Assembly: GCF_001689125.2 (NCBI RefSeq)
Contig: NZ_CP015405.2
Span: forward strand, 4,036,501-4,100,500
Origin: Blautia pseudococcoides
Lineage (GTDB): Bacteria; Bacillota; Clostridia; Lachnospirales; Lachnospiraceae
Length of the DNA: 64,000 bases
Direction of reading: 5' to 3'
Position 1 is the stretch's first letter; every line of letters begins with the position of its first letter. Both the position numbers and the translations under genes were made by a program. Below the pieces are notes generated by a model. It worked only from the letters and a program-made list of their open reading frames with translations. It made no database searches and was not told where the DNA came from. Shown here one piece after another: positions 51,568-60,941 of this stretch.

Positions 51568-52407
51568 TCAGTGGAGCGCCAGGGAGATCAAGATATCCTG
51601 CCCCCTCCTCTGTCTAGCCGCCTCATACATCAAAACCCCCGCCGCCATAGCCGCATTCAGCGACTCAACCTCCCCATGCATAGGAATCTTTATCAGACGA
51701 TCCGCCTCCCCCGTCAACGCATCCGTCAATCCATTCCCTTCATTTCCAATAAAAAACGCTGTCTTCCCCCTGAAATCCTCCTGGTCATAAAACCTCTCCC
51801 CCTTCAAATGCGCCGCATACGACCACACCCCCTGCCGCCTAAGTTCCGGCAGGATTTCCGCTATATCCTCCACTGTCAGCACCGGCATACGATATACCGA
51901 CCCCATAGTAGACCGGATCACCTTAGGATTATACAGATCCACACAATTCTTATTCAATACAACCCCAGTCACTCCCGCGCCTTCCCCTGTACGAAGGATC
52001 GTCCCCAGATTCCCGGGGTCCTGCAGATCCTCCAATATCATAAGAAGAGGCGCCCTGCCCTCCCCCTTACTCTCCAGCATAACAGAAAGAGGCGTACTTA
52101 CCTGTCTGACCAGGCACAGAATCCCCTGGGGCGTCACCGTATCAGACAGAGAACGGAACACCTTATCCTCCACAACCTCGGTCCCGGGACTTCCCGCGCC
52201 AAATCCCTTCTCCTCCAAAATCTCCCGGTTATCCCCCGATTTAAGAAAAGATGCGGATACATACACTTTCTCTATCCTCTCTCCCGGAGCCTCCCGGAAC
52301 ATTTTTATCCCTTCCACCACAAAAAGCCCGCTTTCCCGGCGGACTTTTGCTTTCTTCATAAGCTGCTGTATATGCTTCATCTGAGAATTCGACATGCTCG
52401 TAATCAT
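51568..52407 (-). CDS. TrmH/SpoU family rRNA 2'-O-methyltransferase
   Basis: A 279-residue SPOUT-class enzyme, probably methylating a ribose in 23S rRNA. An N-terminal substrate-binding domain (VRRESGLFVVEGIKMF) precedes the catalytic knot: motif 1 LEDLQDPGNLGTILRT, motif 2 FFIGNEGNGLTDAL and motif 3 IPMHGEVESLNAAMAAGVL. The start 52407 has GAGG eight bases upstream. It follows the Ktr regulatory subunit by 10 bases. Confidence 0.93.
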   Translation of the reverse strand: MITSMSNSQMKHIQQLMKKAKVRRESGLFVVEGIKMFREAPGERIEKVYVSASFLKSGDNREILEEKGFGAGSPGTEVVEDKVFRSLSDTVTPQGILCLVRQVSTPLSVMLESKGEGRAPLLMILEDLQDPGNLGTILRTGEGAGVTGVVLNKNCVDLYNPKVIRSTMGSVYRMPVLTVEDIAEILPELRRQGVWSYAAHLKGERFYDQEDFRGKTAFFIGNEGNGLTDALTGEADRLIKIPMHGEVESLNAAMAAGVLMYEAARQRRGQDILISLALH

Positions 52408-52417
52408 ATAAAATACC

Positions 52418-53083
52418 TCAATCCTGATAATTTGACTCACTGATCCGGGACAGAATCTCATTTTTCCCTACAATCCCCAAGGTCTGCCCGCTTCTTAATG
52501 GTTCACTTGGATCCATCTCAATGGTGACATTCTCCCCTTCCTTGACAGCTATCACATTGATCCCGTAACGTCCGCGCAGATCCAATTGGATCAGGCTTTT
52601 TCCCACCCAGGAGGCAGGCACATGCATCTCCACCATGCTCACCTCATCTGAAAGTTCAAAGAAGTCTTTAAACCTGCCGGATATAAAATTCTTGGCAACA
52701 CGCACACCGGTATTATATTCCGGAAAAATAACCTCGTCTGCACCGATTTTCTTTAGAATATGCCCGTGAAGCATACCGTTGGCCTTGACAAGAACATAGG
52801 ACACTCCGGCCTCCTTTGCGTAAAGAGTGGCTATAATACTGGCCTCCATGTGGTCAGAAATACCGATGACCGCCACATCCACATTGGAAAAATCCAGGGA
52901 TTCCATCACGCCCGGCTCTGTCACATCCGCGCACAGGGGATAGGATGCATAAGGGGCGATTGCCTGTATCCTCTCATTGTCCCCATCCACCGCAAGAACC
53001 TCATACCCGGCCTTCGCAAGTGTCTCTGCCACCGCATAGCCGAATTTTCCCAGACCTATGACTGCAAATGTTTTTTTCTTCAT
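52418..53083 (-). CDS. ktrA: Potassium uptake regulatory subunit, TrkA/KtrA type
   Basis: A 221-residue cytosolic RCK protein: an N-terminal NAD-binding fold (FAVIGLGKFGYAVAETL), then a C-terminal RCK_C domain (GINVIAVKEGENVTIEMDPS). One domain pair is typical of KtrA/KtrC rather than the two-repeat TrkA. It partners with the KtrB/TrkH membrane protein 12 bases upstream. Confidence 0.93.
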   Translation of the reverse strand: MKKKTFAVIGLGKFGYAVAETLAKAGYEVLAVDGDNERIQAIAPYASYPLCADVTEPGVMESLDFSNVDVAVIGISDHMEASIIATLYAKEAGVSYVLVKANGMLHGHILKKIGADEVIFPEYNTGVRVAKNFISGRFKDFFELSDEVSMVEMHVPASWVGKSLIQLDLRGRYGINVIAVKEGENVTIEMDPSEPLRSGQTLGIVGKNEILSRISESNYQD

Positions 53084-53095
53084 ATCTTCATTCTC

Positions 53096-54499
53096 CTAGC
53101 CGATAAAAATTTTCTGGTCCGGCAGATGCATACCCGAAGGTTTCTTCTCGCCATGCATGGTAAGCGCTGCAGCCAGAGTTGTGGGGCCGATACGCCCGAT
53201 ATACATGGTCAGTATAATGATCAGCTTGCCCGCCGCAGGAAGCAGTGGGGTAAGACCCCTTGTCAGTCCCACCGTGGCTCCCGCTGAAGTCACTTCATAC
53301 ATAATATTGATCAGTGACGCGCCCTCCGCCATGCCCTCCGTGGCAATCGCCAGGCCGATCGTGGATGTCAGCACAACGCCCAGTCCCAGCATGACCACCA
53401 CCCAGGCTGTCCTGATATTCGTCTCCGGTATTCTTCTGTTGAATACCTCTGTATCCTCCTTGCCTTTGAAGAAAGATGAACCGGTGAGAAGCAGCGCCGC
53501 AATTGTTGTCGTCTTCACACCTCCGGCTGTTCCAAGCGGGGAACCGCCTATGAACATGAGGATCATACAGACCATAGCTGATGCCTCCTGGAGATTTTCC
53601 TGGGGGATGGTAAAGAATCCCGCGGTCCTGCAGGTCACGGACTGGAAAACCGCGGCCATACATTTCTCCCAGAAAGGCATAGTTCCCAGTGTCCCCTGAT
53701 TTCTGTACTCCAGGATCAGGATCAGGATAGCACCCCCAAAGATCAGAATACACGTAGCTGTAAGCACAATCTTAGTATTCAGTTCCAGAGCCCTTAATGC
53801 CTGGCGAAATCCCATCTCCCGGCGATACAGACGCTTTGCGCATTTTATCAGATCCCACCAGACCAGATAGCCGATACCGCCCAGCACGATAAGAGCCATT
53901 GTGGTGAGGTTTACCAGCGGGCTGCCTGTATAATTTGCAAGGCTGTTGTCACCGATGATATCCATACCTGCGTTACAGAAGGCAGATACCGCATTGAACA
54001 GTGAGATCTGCATTCCTCTTCGGATCCCAAACTCGGGAACGAACTGAAAGGCATACAAAATCATCCCTACAGCCTCCACCAGCAGGGTCCCCAATACAAT
54101 CTTCCGCACAAGGGCGATCAGCCCTTTCAAGGTATCCAGGTTATATGATTCCTGGATCAGTCTCCGGTTACGGATACTCACGCGTTTCCCCATCGCCAGA
54201 ACCACCAGGGTCCCGCAGGTTATGACGCCAAAGCCTCCAAGCTGGATCAGGAGAAGGATGACCGCATGTCCCAACCCAGACCATGCCGCATATGTGGACT
54301 CTGTCACAAGCCCGGTCACGCAGATGGAAGTTGTGGACGTAAAAAGGGCATCAATGAACTTAATCTGATGCCCTGGTGCCCATGCGATGGGAAGGGAGAG
54401 CAGTAATGCTCCCAGCAGGATAATGCCTGCAAATCCCAGCGCGATGATTTGTGCAGTTTTAAATTTTGTCTTTTTAACATGCATTTTTCTCATATACAC
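53096..54499 (-). CDS. ktrB: Potassium channel-like transporter, KtrB/TrkH type
   Basis: A 467-residue K+ transporter with several selectivity-loop repeats (TSICVTGL, NAVSAFCNAGMDI, SVTCRTAGF, SAGATVGLTRG), each preceded by a membrane helix. Eight or so membrane segments are visible. Together with the RCK subunit it would take up K+ using ion gradients. Confidence 0.93.
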   Translation of the reverse strand: MYMRKMHVKKTKFKTAQIIALGFAGIILLGALLLSLPIAWAPGHQIKFIDALFTSTTSICVTGLVTESTYAAWSGLGHAVILLLIQLGGFGVITCGTLVVLAMGKRVSIRNRRLIQESYNLDTLKGLIALVRKIVLGTLLVEAVGMILYAFQFVPEFGIRRGMQISLFNAVSAFCNAGMDIIGDNSLANYTGSPLVNLTTMALIVLGGIGYLVWWDLIKCAKRLYRREMGFRQALRALELNTKIVLTATCILIFGGAILILILEYRNQGTLGTMPFWEKCMAAVFQSVTCRTAGFFTIPQENLQEASAMVCMILMFIGGSPLGTAGGVKTTTIAALLLTGSSFFKGKEDTEVFNRRIPETNIRTAWVVVMLGLGVVLTSTIGLAIATEGMAEGASLINIMYEVTSAGATVGLTRGLTPLLPAAGKLIIILTMYIGRIGPTTLAAALTMHGEKKPSGMHLPDQKIFIG

Positions 54500-54540
54500 A
54501 CCTTACCTCTGCCCTTAGATCCAGGCAGAAAATAATTTGG

Positions 54541-54590
54541 CAGCTGTTCAGCAGGCCCGCGCATTTACCGCGCTGACCGTATGAAGGTCC
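54541..54590 (+). repeat. Intergenic repeat, orientation 1
   Basis: AGCTGTTCAGCAG and GCGCATTTACCGCGCTGA followed by CCGTATGAAGG form an imperfect inverted element. An inverted, diverged copy is at 55755-55793 on the other side of pfkA. The function is unknown. Confidence 0.5.
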
Positions 54591-54621
54591 TCTTCTTAAG
54601 ATCCCTCACAGTTACCATCAT

Positions 54622-55620
54622 TTATACATTCTTGCTGTAGTTGTGTGACAGAGAATAGCTGATTTCATACTGATAATCCGGAATGGTTTTCTTCATGGCC
54701 AGTGCTTCGTTTATGTCAAAGTCCACATATTCACCATTCTTGTATCCGATCACTCTCTTAGTCTTGCCTTCCAGCAGGACATCCACCGCTTTTGCTCCCA
54801 TAATAGAGGCATATACACGGTCCTTACATGTGGGGCTTCCGCCTCGCTGCATATGTCCCAGGATGGTGGCTCTTGTCTCAATGCCTGTTGCGGCTTCGAT
54901 ACGCTTTGCCATAGCTTCTGAGTGGCCGATGCCCTCAGCATTGATGATAATATGATGCTTTTTACCTTTTTTACGGTTATCAATAATATTATTTATGATC
55001 TGCTGCTCATCGTAATCATATTTTTCCGGAAGGAGAACATCCTCCGCACCGTTGGCAATACCGCACCACAGTGCCAGATATCCGGCATTCCTTCCCATAA
55101 CTTCAATGATGCTGACACGCTCATGGGAGGTTGAGGTATCACGTACCTTGTCAATGGCTTCCATGGCAGTGTTCACAGCAGTGTCAAAACCAATCGTATA
55201 CTCTGTACATGCTATATCCAAATCTATGGTTCCCGGTACGCCTACCGCGTTGATCCCCAGGTTGGCCAGCTTCTGTGCACCGGCAAAGGAACCGTCACCA
55301 CCGATGACTACAAGACCATCAATACCGTGCTTTTTACACACTTCAGCACCGCGTCTCTGTCCTTCCTCCGTACGGAATTCTGCACAGCGTGCCGTATAGA
55401 GAATCGTACCGCCCCTCTGGATGGTATCGGAAACGTCAACGGCTGTCAAATCAATTATCTCTTCATTCAGTAATCCGTTATATCCTTTTAAAACACCTTT
55501 CATGTTAATGCCACGGCTCAGGCCTCGTCTTACAACTGCACGGATGGCAGCATTCATTCCCGGGGCATCCCCGCCGCTGGTTAAAACACCGATTGTCTTG
55601 ATCTCTTTATTCGCAGCCAT
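54622..55620 (-). CDS. pfkA: 6-phosphofructokinase
   Basis: A 332-residue ATP-dependent phosphofructokinase, the key glycolytic enzyme. It has the N-terminal ATP loop TSGGDAPGMNAAIRAVVR, GGDGSFAGA, the catalytic motif PGTIDLDIACTEYTIG and the fructose-6-phosphate sites (MGRNAGYLALW, LGHMQRGGSP). The canonical sequence has N in place of L in TIDLD; the two aspartates remain. dnaE ends its neighbouring upstream transcript about 200 bases away. Confidence 0.96.
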   Translation of the reverse strand: MAANKEIKTIGVLTSGGDAPGMNAAIRAVVRRGLSRGINMKGVLKGYNGLLNEEIIDLTAVDVSDTIQRGGTILYTARCAEFRTEEGQRRGAEVCKKHGIDGLVVIGGDGSFAGAQKLANLGINAVGVPGTIDLDIACTEYTIGFDTAVNTAMEAIDKVRDTSTSHERVSIIEVMGRNAGYLALWCGIANGAEDVLLPEKYDYDEQQIINNIIDNRKKGKKHHIIINAEGIGHSEAMAKRIEAATGIETRATILGHMQRGGSPTCKDRVYASIMGAKAVDVLLEGKTKRVIGYKNGEYVDFDINEALAMKKTIPDYQYEISYSLSHNYSKNV

Positions 55621-55672
55621 TTTTCTCCTCCATTACTGTAAATTCATCTGTTCCCTCTTGACCTCTGAGCGC

Positions 55673-55793
55673 AGCTGTTCAAACATATGAACAGCTATGG
55701 GTATCCACCCATTGAAATCGCTTCGCGATGGGGCGAATACCTGCTGCCGCCAGTCCTATGCACGATCAGCGCAGTAAATGCGCAGCTCTGACT
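55673..55793. repeat. Intergenic inverted repeats between dnaE and pfkA
   Basis: A perfect 9-bp inverted repeat AGCTGTTCA/TGAACAGCT (55673-55696) is followed by a hairpin (ATCGCTTCGCGAT, about 55717-55729) and the inverted copy of the intergenic repeat (55755-55793; GATCAGCGCAGTAAATGCGC). Nothing coding was found in 55621-55820. Confidence 0.5.
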
Positions 55794-55820
55794 GAATAAT
55801 TATCTCTAATCTTCCTTATT

Positions 55821-58800
55821 TTAATGCATTTTGGTAAGTTTTTCAATACTCTTTTCCACAACTTTTACGTTGTCAGACCCGTACTTTTCGTACAGTTTGC
55901 CAAGAAGTTCACCATTTATCTTTACATTTCTGGACGGGCCAAGGCGTTTCACTGCTTTGGGAGAACGGATATATACCACCACAGAGTCCCTTCCATCTGA
56001 GTCATTCAGAAGCCGGTAAAAGTCTTCCTCCTTTGACAGGAACTCCTCTTTTGTGGAAAACTGCACCCATAATTCACTGGGCACATCATCGAAAGAACGT
56101 ATATTTTCACAGATCAATTTGCTGGCCTTCTCATCCTCTGCAGATACCCTTCCCTGGATAAATACTTTGTCGTCCACTTCCATGAGCTGGGCGTTCTTCT
56201 CATAGTCCCTGGGAAATACCACGATCTCCACAGTTCCCACCAAATCCTCCACTGTAAGGAACGCCATGACCTTGTTGGTCTTTGTGTATTTAATGGTTTT
56301 TCCTGTTATCATGCCGCCCACGGTGACTTTGGAATCATCTATGACCCTGGGCATTCCCGTCTCCTCATCCGGCAGAAAATCCGTGGTGACTGCCGTAATG
56401 TTGTTTCTCCATCTCTGTTCATATTCTTCCAGAGGATGACCGCTGATATACACACCCAGCACTTCTTTTTCAAATGCCAGCTTCGCTTCCTTTGGATACT
56501 CCTCCACATCCGGCATACGGATCTCGTAAGCTTCCTTCTCCTCCTCGGAGACCAGGTCAAACAGGCTCATCTGCCCTGTCATGGCAGTCTTTTTCTCCTG
56601 GTTCACAGCATCCAATATCTGCACATACACCATCATCTTCTGGCGCCGGTTGCCGGGGATCCCGTCAAATGCCCCTGCCTTGATAAAATTCTCTATGGTC
56701 CGCTTATTGATATCCCGCCCGGACATACGCTCTATGAAATCCCGGAGCGTCTTGAATCCACCGCGCAGGTTCCTCTCCTCCACAAGCCCTTCAATGACAG
56801 GCCTGCCAATGCTCTTGATGGCTGAAAGCCCATACCGTATGGAACCTCCGTCCACGGAGAAGGAGCTCTCTCCCTTGTTGATGTCAGGAGGAAGGATCGC
56901 GATCCCCATCCTTCTGCTGGAAAGAATATATTCGGATACCTTGGATGGATTGTCAATGACAGACGTCATGAGGGCCGCCATGAATTCCACCGGATAATAA
57001 TATTTTAAAAACGCAGTCTGGTAGGCCACTACCGCATAGGCCGCAGCATGGGATTTGTTGAACGCGTACTTGGCAAAATCTATCATTTCATCGAAGATCT
57101 TGTTAGCCACTTTCTCACTGATCCCCTTGTTGATACAGCCCGGAACGCCCTCCTCATCATTGCCGTAGACGAAATTCTGCCGTTCTTTTTCCATGACAGA
57201 CGTTTTCTTCTTACTCATGGCACGGCGCACCATATCACTTCTGCCCAAAGTATATCCGCCCAGGTTCCGAACGATCTGCATAACCTGCTCCTGGTATACA
57301 ATACAGCCATAGGTGGCGTCCAGTATGGGCTCCAGTTCCGGGCAGTCATAAGTGATGCTGTCCGGGTTGTTCTTGCCCCTGATATACTGTGGGATAAAAT
57401 CCATGGGACCCGGGCGGTAGAGGGAAATTCCGGCAATGACATCCTCCAGGCTGCCCGGTTTCAGCTCCTTCATGAAGCTTGTCATCCCGCCGCTCTCAAG
57501 CTGGAACACGCCTTCCGTCTTGCCTGCCCCCAGCATGGCGTACACTTTCTTGTCATCATAGTCAATATGGTCCATATCCAGAACCACACCCTTGTCCCGC
57601 TCCACCAGTTTTGCTGCATTCTGGATAACCGTCAGGGTACGCAGGCCGAGGAAGTCCATCTTCAAAAGCCCCAGCTCCTCCAGGGTAGTCATGGTAAACT
57701 GTGTCACCAGAGACCCGTCCGATGCCCTGGACAGCGGCACATATTCCACAACAGGCTTCTGGCTGATAACCACACCCGCTGCGTGCATGGAGGTATGCCT
57801 CGGCAGACCCTCCAGTCTTCTGCTCATGTCTATAAGCTTTTTCACCGTCTCGTCCGCCTCGTAGAGGCCTCTGAGCTCCGGATTCATTTTCATGGCCTTT
57901 TCAATGGTGATATTCAGTTCTGTGGGGATCATCTTGGCAATAGAATCACACTGGGCATAGGGAAGGTCCATGACCCGGCCCACATCACGGATGACACCTC
58001 TGGCAGCCATGGTACCGAAGGTGACGATCTGCACCACCCGGTCCTTGCCGTACTTCTCCACCACATAGTCAATGACCTCCTGCCTCCGCTCGAAACAGAA
58101 ATCCACGTCGATATCAGGCATGGATACACGTTCCGGGTTCAGGAAACGCTCAAAGAGCAGATTGTATTTGATGGGGTCCAGTTTTGTGATCCCAAGAGTG
58201 TAGGATACAAGACTTCCCGCGGCGGAACCACGTCCCGGTCCCACAATAATGTCATGGTCCCTGGCATACCGGATAAAATCCCACACGATCAGGAAATAAT
58301 CCACATACCCCATGTTTTTGATAACATTCAGCTCATAGTTCAGGCGTTCTTCCAATTCCTCCATATCCCCGCTGTAACGCGCGGCAAGGCCGTCAAAGCA
58401 GAGCTTATTCAGATACTCCCAGGCATTGTATCCCTCCGGCACATGGAATTTCGGCAGCTTCGTCACGCCGAATTCAATTTCCACATTACATCGCTTGGCA
58501 ATCTTGTGGGTGTTTTCCAGGGCTTGGGGGGCATAAGGAAACAGAGCCGCCATTTCTTCTACGGATTTTACATAGTATTGGCCGCCCTCATAGCGCATTC
58601 TGTCCTCATCCGCAAGCCTCTTGCCGGTCTGCACGCACAGCAGAATATCATGGGCTTCCGCGTCTGTGCTGTAGGTGTAATGGATATCATTGGTTGCCAC
58701 CAGCTCTATCCCGGTCTCCCTGCTCATACGCACAAGCTGCTGATTGACCCTTTGCTGTTCCGGTATTCCATGATCCTGCAGCTCCAGAAAAAAATTCCCT

Positions 58801-59303
58801 TTTCCGAAAATCTCTTCATAGTGCAGAGCTGCCTTTTTTGACTCCTCATAAAAACCTTTTGTTATATTTCTTGCAACTTCTCCTGCAAGACATGCACTTA
58901 ATGCAATAATTCCTTCATGATATTTTTCCAGGATCTCCAGATCCACACGTGGTTTGTAATAAAATCCATCTACGAATCCGGCGGATACAATTTTAATGAG
59001 ATTCTGGTAGCCCTCCTGGTTTTCAGCCAAAAGTACCAGATGATAGTAACGGTCCTCTTCTTTGCCAATCTCCTTGTCAAACCGGGAACCGGGCGCCACA
59101 TAGACCTCACATCCCAGAATGGGCTTGATCCCTGCAGCTTTTGCCGCCCTATAAAAATCTATGCAGCCAAACATGACACCGTGGTCCGTTATGGCTGCAC
59201 TATCCATTCCCAGTTCTTTTACTCTGGCTACATATTCATTTATTTTATTAGAACCGTCCAACAGGCTGTACTCTGTATGTACATGTAAATGGGTAAACTC
59301 CAC
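55821..59303 (-). CDS. dnaE: DNA polymerase III alpha subunit
   Basis: A 1160-residue replicative or lesion-tolerant polymerase. The N-terminal PHP domain (FTHLHVHTEYSLLDGSNKI) retains metal ligands; the catalytic palm (GPGRGSAAGSLVSYTLGI, PDIDVDFCFERRQEVIDYV) has the polymerase aspartates. The helix-hairpin-helix region and OB-fold (VTVGGMITGKTIKYTKTNK) end the protein. It is the DnaE type without a 3'-5' exonuclease, usual beside a PolC. No frameshift was seen. Confidence 0.96.
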   Translation of the reverse strand: MEFTHLHVHTEYSLLDGSNKINEYVARVKELGMDSAAITDHGVMFGCIDFYRAAKAAGIKPILGCEVYVAPGSRFDKEIGKEEDRYYHLVLLAENQEGYQNLIKIVSAGFVDGFYYKPRVDLEILEKYHEGIIALSACLAGEVARNITKGFYEESKKAALHYEEIFGKGNFFLELQDHGIPEQQRVNQQLVRMSRETGIELVATNDIHYTYSTDAEAHDILLCVQTGKRLADEDRMRYEGGQYYVKSVEEMAALFPYAPQALENTHKIAKRCNVEIEFGVTKLPKFHVPEGYNAWEYLNKLCFDGLAARYSGDMEELEERLNYELNVIKNMGYVDYFLIVWDFIRYARDHDIIVGPGRGSAAGSLVSYTLGITKLDPIKYNLLFERFLNPERVSMPDIDVDFCFERRQEVIDYVVEKYGKDRVVQIVTFGTMAARGVIRDVGRVMDLPYAQCDSIAKMIPTELNITIEKAMKMNPELRGLYEADETVKKLIDMSRRLEGLPRHTSMHAAGVVISQKPVVEYVPLSRASDGSLVTQFTMTTLEELGLLKMDFLGLRTLTVIQNAAKLVERDKGVVLDMDHIDYDDKKVYAMLGAGKTEGVFQLESGGMTSFMKELKPGSLEDVIAGISLYRPGPMDFIPQYIRGKNNPDSITYDCPELEPILDATYGCIVYQEQVMQIVRNLGGYTLGRSDMVRRAMSKKKTSVMEKERQNFVYGNDEEGVPGCINKGISEKVANKIFDEMIDFAKYAFNKSHAAAYAVVAYQTAFLKYYYPVEFMAALMTSVIDNPSKVSEYILSSRRMGIAILPPDINKGESSFSVDGGSIRYGLSAIKSIGRPVIEGLVEERNLRGGFKTLRDFIERMSGRDINKRTIENFIKAGAFDGIPGNRRQKMMVYVQILDAVNQEKKTAMTGQMSLFDLVSEEEKEAYEIRMPDVEEYPKEAKLAFEKEVLGVYISGHPLEEYEQRWRNNITAVTTDFLPDEETGMPRVIDDSKVTVGGMITGKTIKYTKTNKVMAFLTVEDLVGTVEIVVFPRDYEKNAQLMEVDDKVFIQGRVSAEDEKASKLICENIRSFDDVPSELWVQFSTKEEFLSKEEDFYRLLNDSDGRDSVVVYIRSPKAVKRLGPSRNVKINGELLGKLYEKYGSDNVKVVEKSIEKLTKMH

Positions 59304-59375
59304 TGTTATTCTCCTCTGTTTTACTGTTCCTGTATGGTGTCTAACCGTAACTATGCAGTATTTACATGGTCACGT

Positions 59376-59975
59376 CTATTCTTCTTTACTTTTTACTTTC
59401 CGAAGCAGCACGTTATACCACCTGTTATTGTGGCCTTCCCCGCGGGCATCGCTGGTTTTCCAAATATCCAGCACTTTGATGTTCGGTATGGAATCCAGAA
59501 GGTTGTCCAGAGAGTCCCTGCTGTAGTCATAATAATACCGTCCGTTGTATCTGCCGTTCCTGTCGCCTTTGCGCACAGAAAAATACAGGATCCCGTCATC
59601 CTTCAGTGCATTCAGAATTTTCTGCATCATGTCCTGGATCTTGTCCGGCGGAAAATGGCCCAAAACGGCGCACGCCCAGATGCCATGGAACACATCGTCA
59701 AACTCCATGTCCTCCACGCACAGATGCAGGATATCCCTGCCCGTATGGATCTCAGCCAGTTCACACATTCTGGCGGAGCCGTCCATTGCGGTTACGCTGA
59801 ATCCCTCGTCTTCGAGAAACAAGGTGTCTCTTCCCGAACCACAGCCCAAATCAAGAACTTCAGCATTTTCAGGCAGCAGGTCCATAAAGCGCTCCAACTG
59901 CTCCTCCATGCTCAGATCCACAGTTTCTTCATAATAAGGTACCGCGTATCGGTCATAATAATCTATCGAGTCCAC
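59376..59975 (-). CDS. Class I SAM-dependent methyltransferase
   Basis: A 199-residue enzyme with motif I EVLDLGCGSGRDTLFLE, an acidic motif II (VTAMDGSARMCELAE) and a motif IV-like region (FHGIWACAVLGHFPPD). It lacks a domain that would name its substrate. It lies between cvfB and dnaE without overlap. The ATG is near GGAGGAAAATAAG. Confidence 0.88.
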   Translation of the reverse strand: MDSIDYYDRYAVPYYEETVDLSMEEQLERFMDLLPENAEVLDLGCGSGRDTLFLEDEGFSVTAMDGSARMCELAEIHTGRDILHLCVEDMEFDDVFHGIWACAVLGHFPPDKIQDMMQKILNALKDDGILYFSVRKGDRNGRYNGRYYYDYSRDSLDNLLDSIPNIKVLDIWKTSDARGEGHNNRWYNVLLRKVKSKEE

Positions 59976-60104
59976 TTATTTTCCTCCTTCTGGACAAGTA
60001 TAAAATAAAGAATTTGATAAGTAACTATGTGAGTGTATTATAGTTACTTTGATAAATTGATTTACGGTACAAGTATATCATACCTTTTCCTATTCGTGAA
60101 GCAT

Positions 60105-60941
60105 CTAACGTATATAAATTTTATGGTTTTTCAGTTGGATTTTCTCTTCTTTCAGCAAATGCCCCACTGCGCGTTTGAACGCGTTCTTGCTCAGACCGAA
60201 TTCCCGCTGGATGATCTCCGGGGAGGCCTTGTCATCAAAAGGCAGTACCCCTTCAAAATCCTGAATGATCTCATATACACTCTGGGCATCCTCATGGAGC
60301 TGGATGTGGGCCTTCTGCTTGGCACTGAGATTCAGCTTTCCATCCTCCCGCACCAGTGTCACGCGGAGTGTCAGCTCCTCACCCACCTTGTAACTGCCCT
60401 GGGCCTCCTGCTTTGGGATCAGGCCGGAATACTGCCCGTCCACAGCCACAAACACACCGAAATTATCACTCTGCTCATACACCACACCGGTAACGGTATC
60501 CCCTACAATATAGGGAGATTTGGTTTTCAGGTAATGGTATACCTTCATGGTTGCGCACAGACGGCTGCTCTTGTCAATGTAGAGGGATACCAGAACTTCC
60601 TCCCCCTCATGGACCTTCTTTGTCTGTTCTTTATATGGAAGGAACAGGTCCTTTTCCAGTCCCCAGGAAAGGAATGCACCGATTTTTGTCACCTGGGCAA
60701 CCTTCAGAAATCCCACCTGATCCATCATAAGTTCAGGCGTCCTTGTGGTGGCGATCAGCCGGTCCGAGGAATCCTTATAGAGAAACACCTCCATCTGATC
60801 CCCTTCTTTGGTACCCTCCGGCACCTCTTTGCCCGGAAGCAGCACGCGGTCCATCTCCCCGGCATCCTGCCTGTCTCCCAGATATACACCGAAATCCACG
60901 GTCTTCACAACAACCAGTTTCTGTTTTTTACCTAATTCCAT
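60105..60941 (-). CDS. cvfB: CvfB-like S1 RNA-binding regulator
   Basis: A 278-residue protein with three OB/S1 domains (TVDFGVYLGDRQDAGEMDRV, QVTKIGAFLSWGLEKDLFLP, SDNFGVFVAVDGQYSGLIP) and a C-terminal winged helix (IIQREFGLSKNAFKRAVGHL). This is the CvfB/YitL arrangement, an RNA-binding regulator of virulence factors in staphylococci. It overlaps the thioesterase stop by 10 bases, so translation is coupled. Confidence 0.9.
   Translation of the reverse strand: MELGKKQKLVVVKTVDFGVYLGDRQDAGEMDRVLLPGKEVPEGTKEGDQMEVFLYKDSSDRLIATTRTPELMMDQVGFLKVAQVTKIGAFLSWGLEKDLFLPYKEQTKKVHEGEEVLVSLYIDKSSRLCATMKVYHYLKTKSPYIVGDTVTGVVYEQSDNFGVFVAVDGQYSGLIPKQEAQGSYKVGEELTLRVTLVREDGKLNLSAKQKAHIQLHEDAQSVYEIIQDFEGVLPFDDKASPEIIQREFGLSKNAFKRAVGHLLKEEKIQLKNHKIYIR

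Noticed and set aside
51394-52443. Long plus-strand frame of 349 codons antisense to the rRNA methyltransferase
   Set aside because: The composition is Pro/His/Arg-rich, a typical antisense artefact; the minus strand encodes a clear SPOUT enzyme.
57048-58841. Plus-strand frame of 597 codons antisense to dnaE
   Set aside because: His/Leu/Gln-rich shadow of the dnaE reading frame.
59376-59975. O-methyltransferase with specific function
   Set aside because: Only the general class I fold is visible; no substrate domain supports a name.
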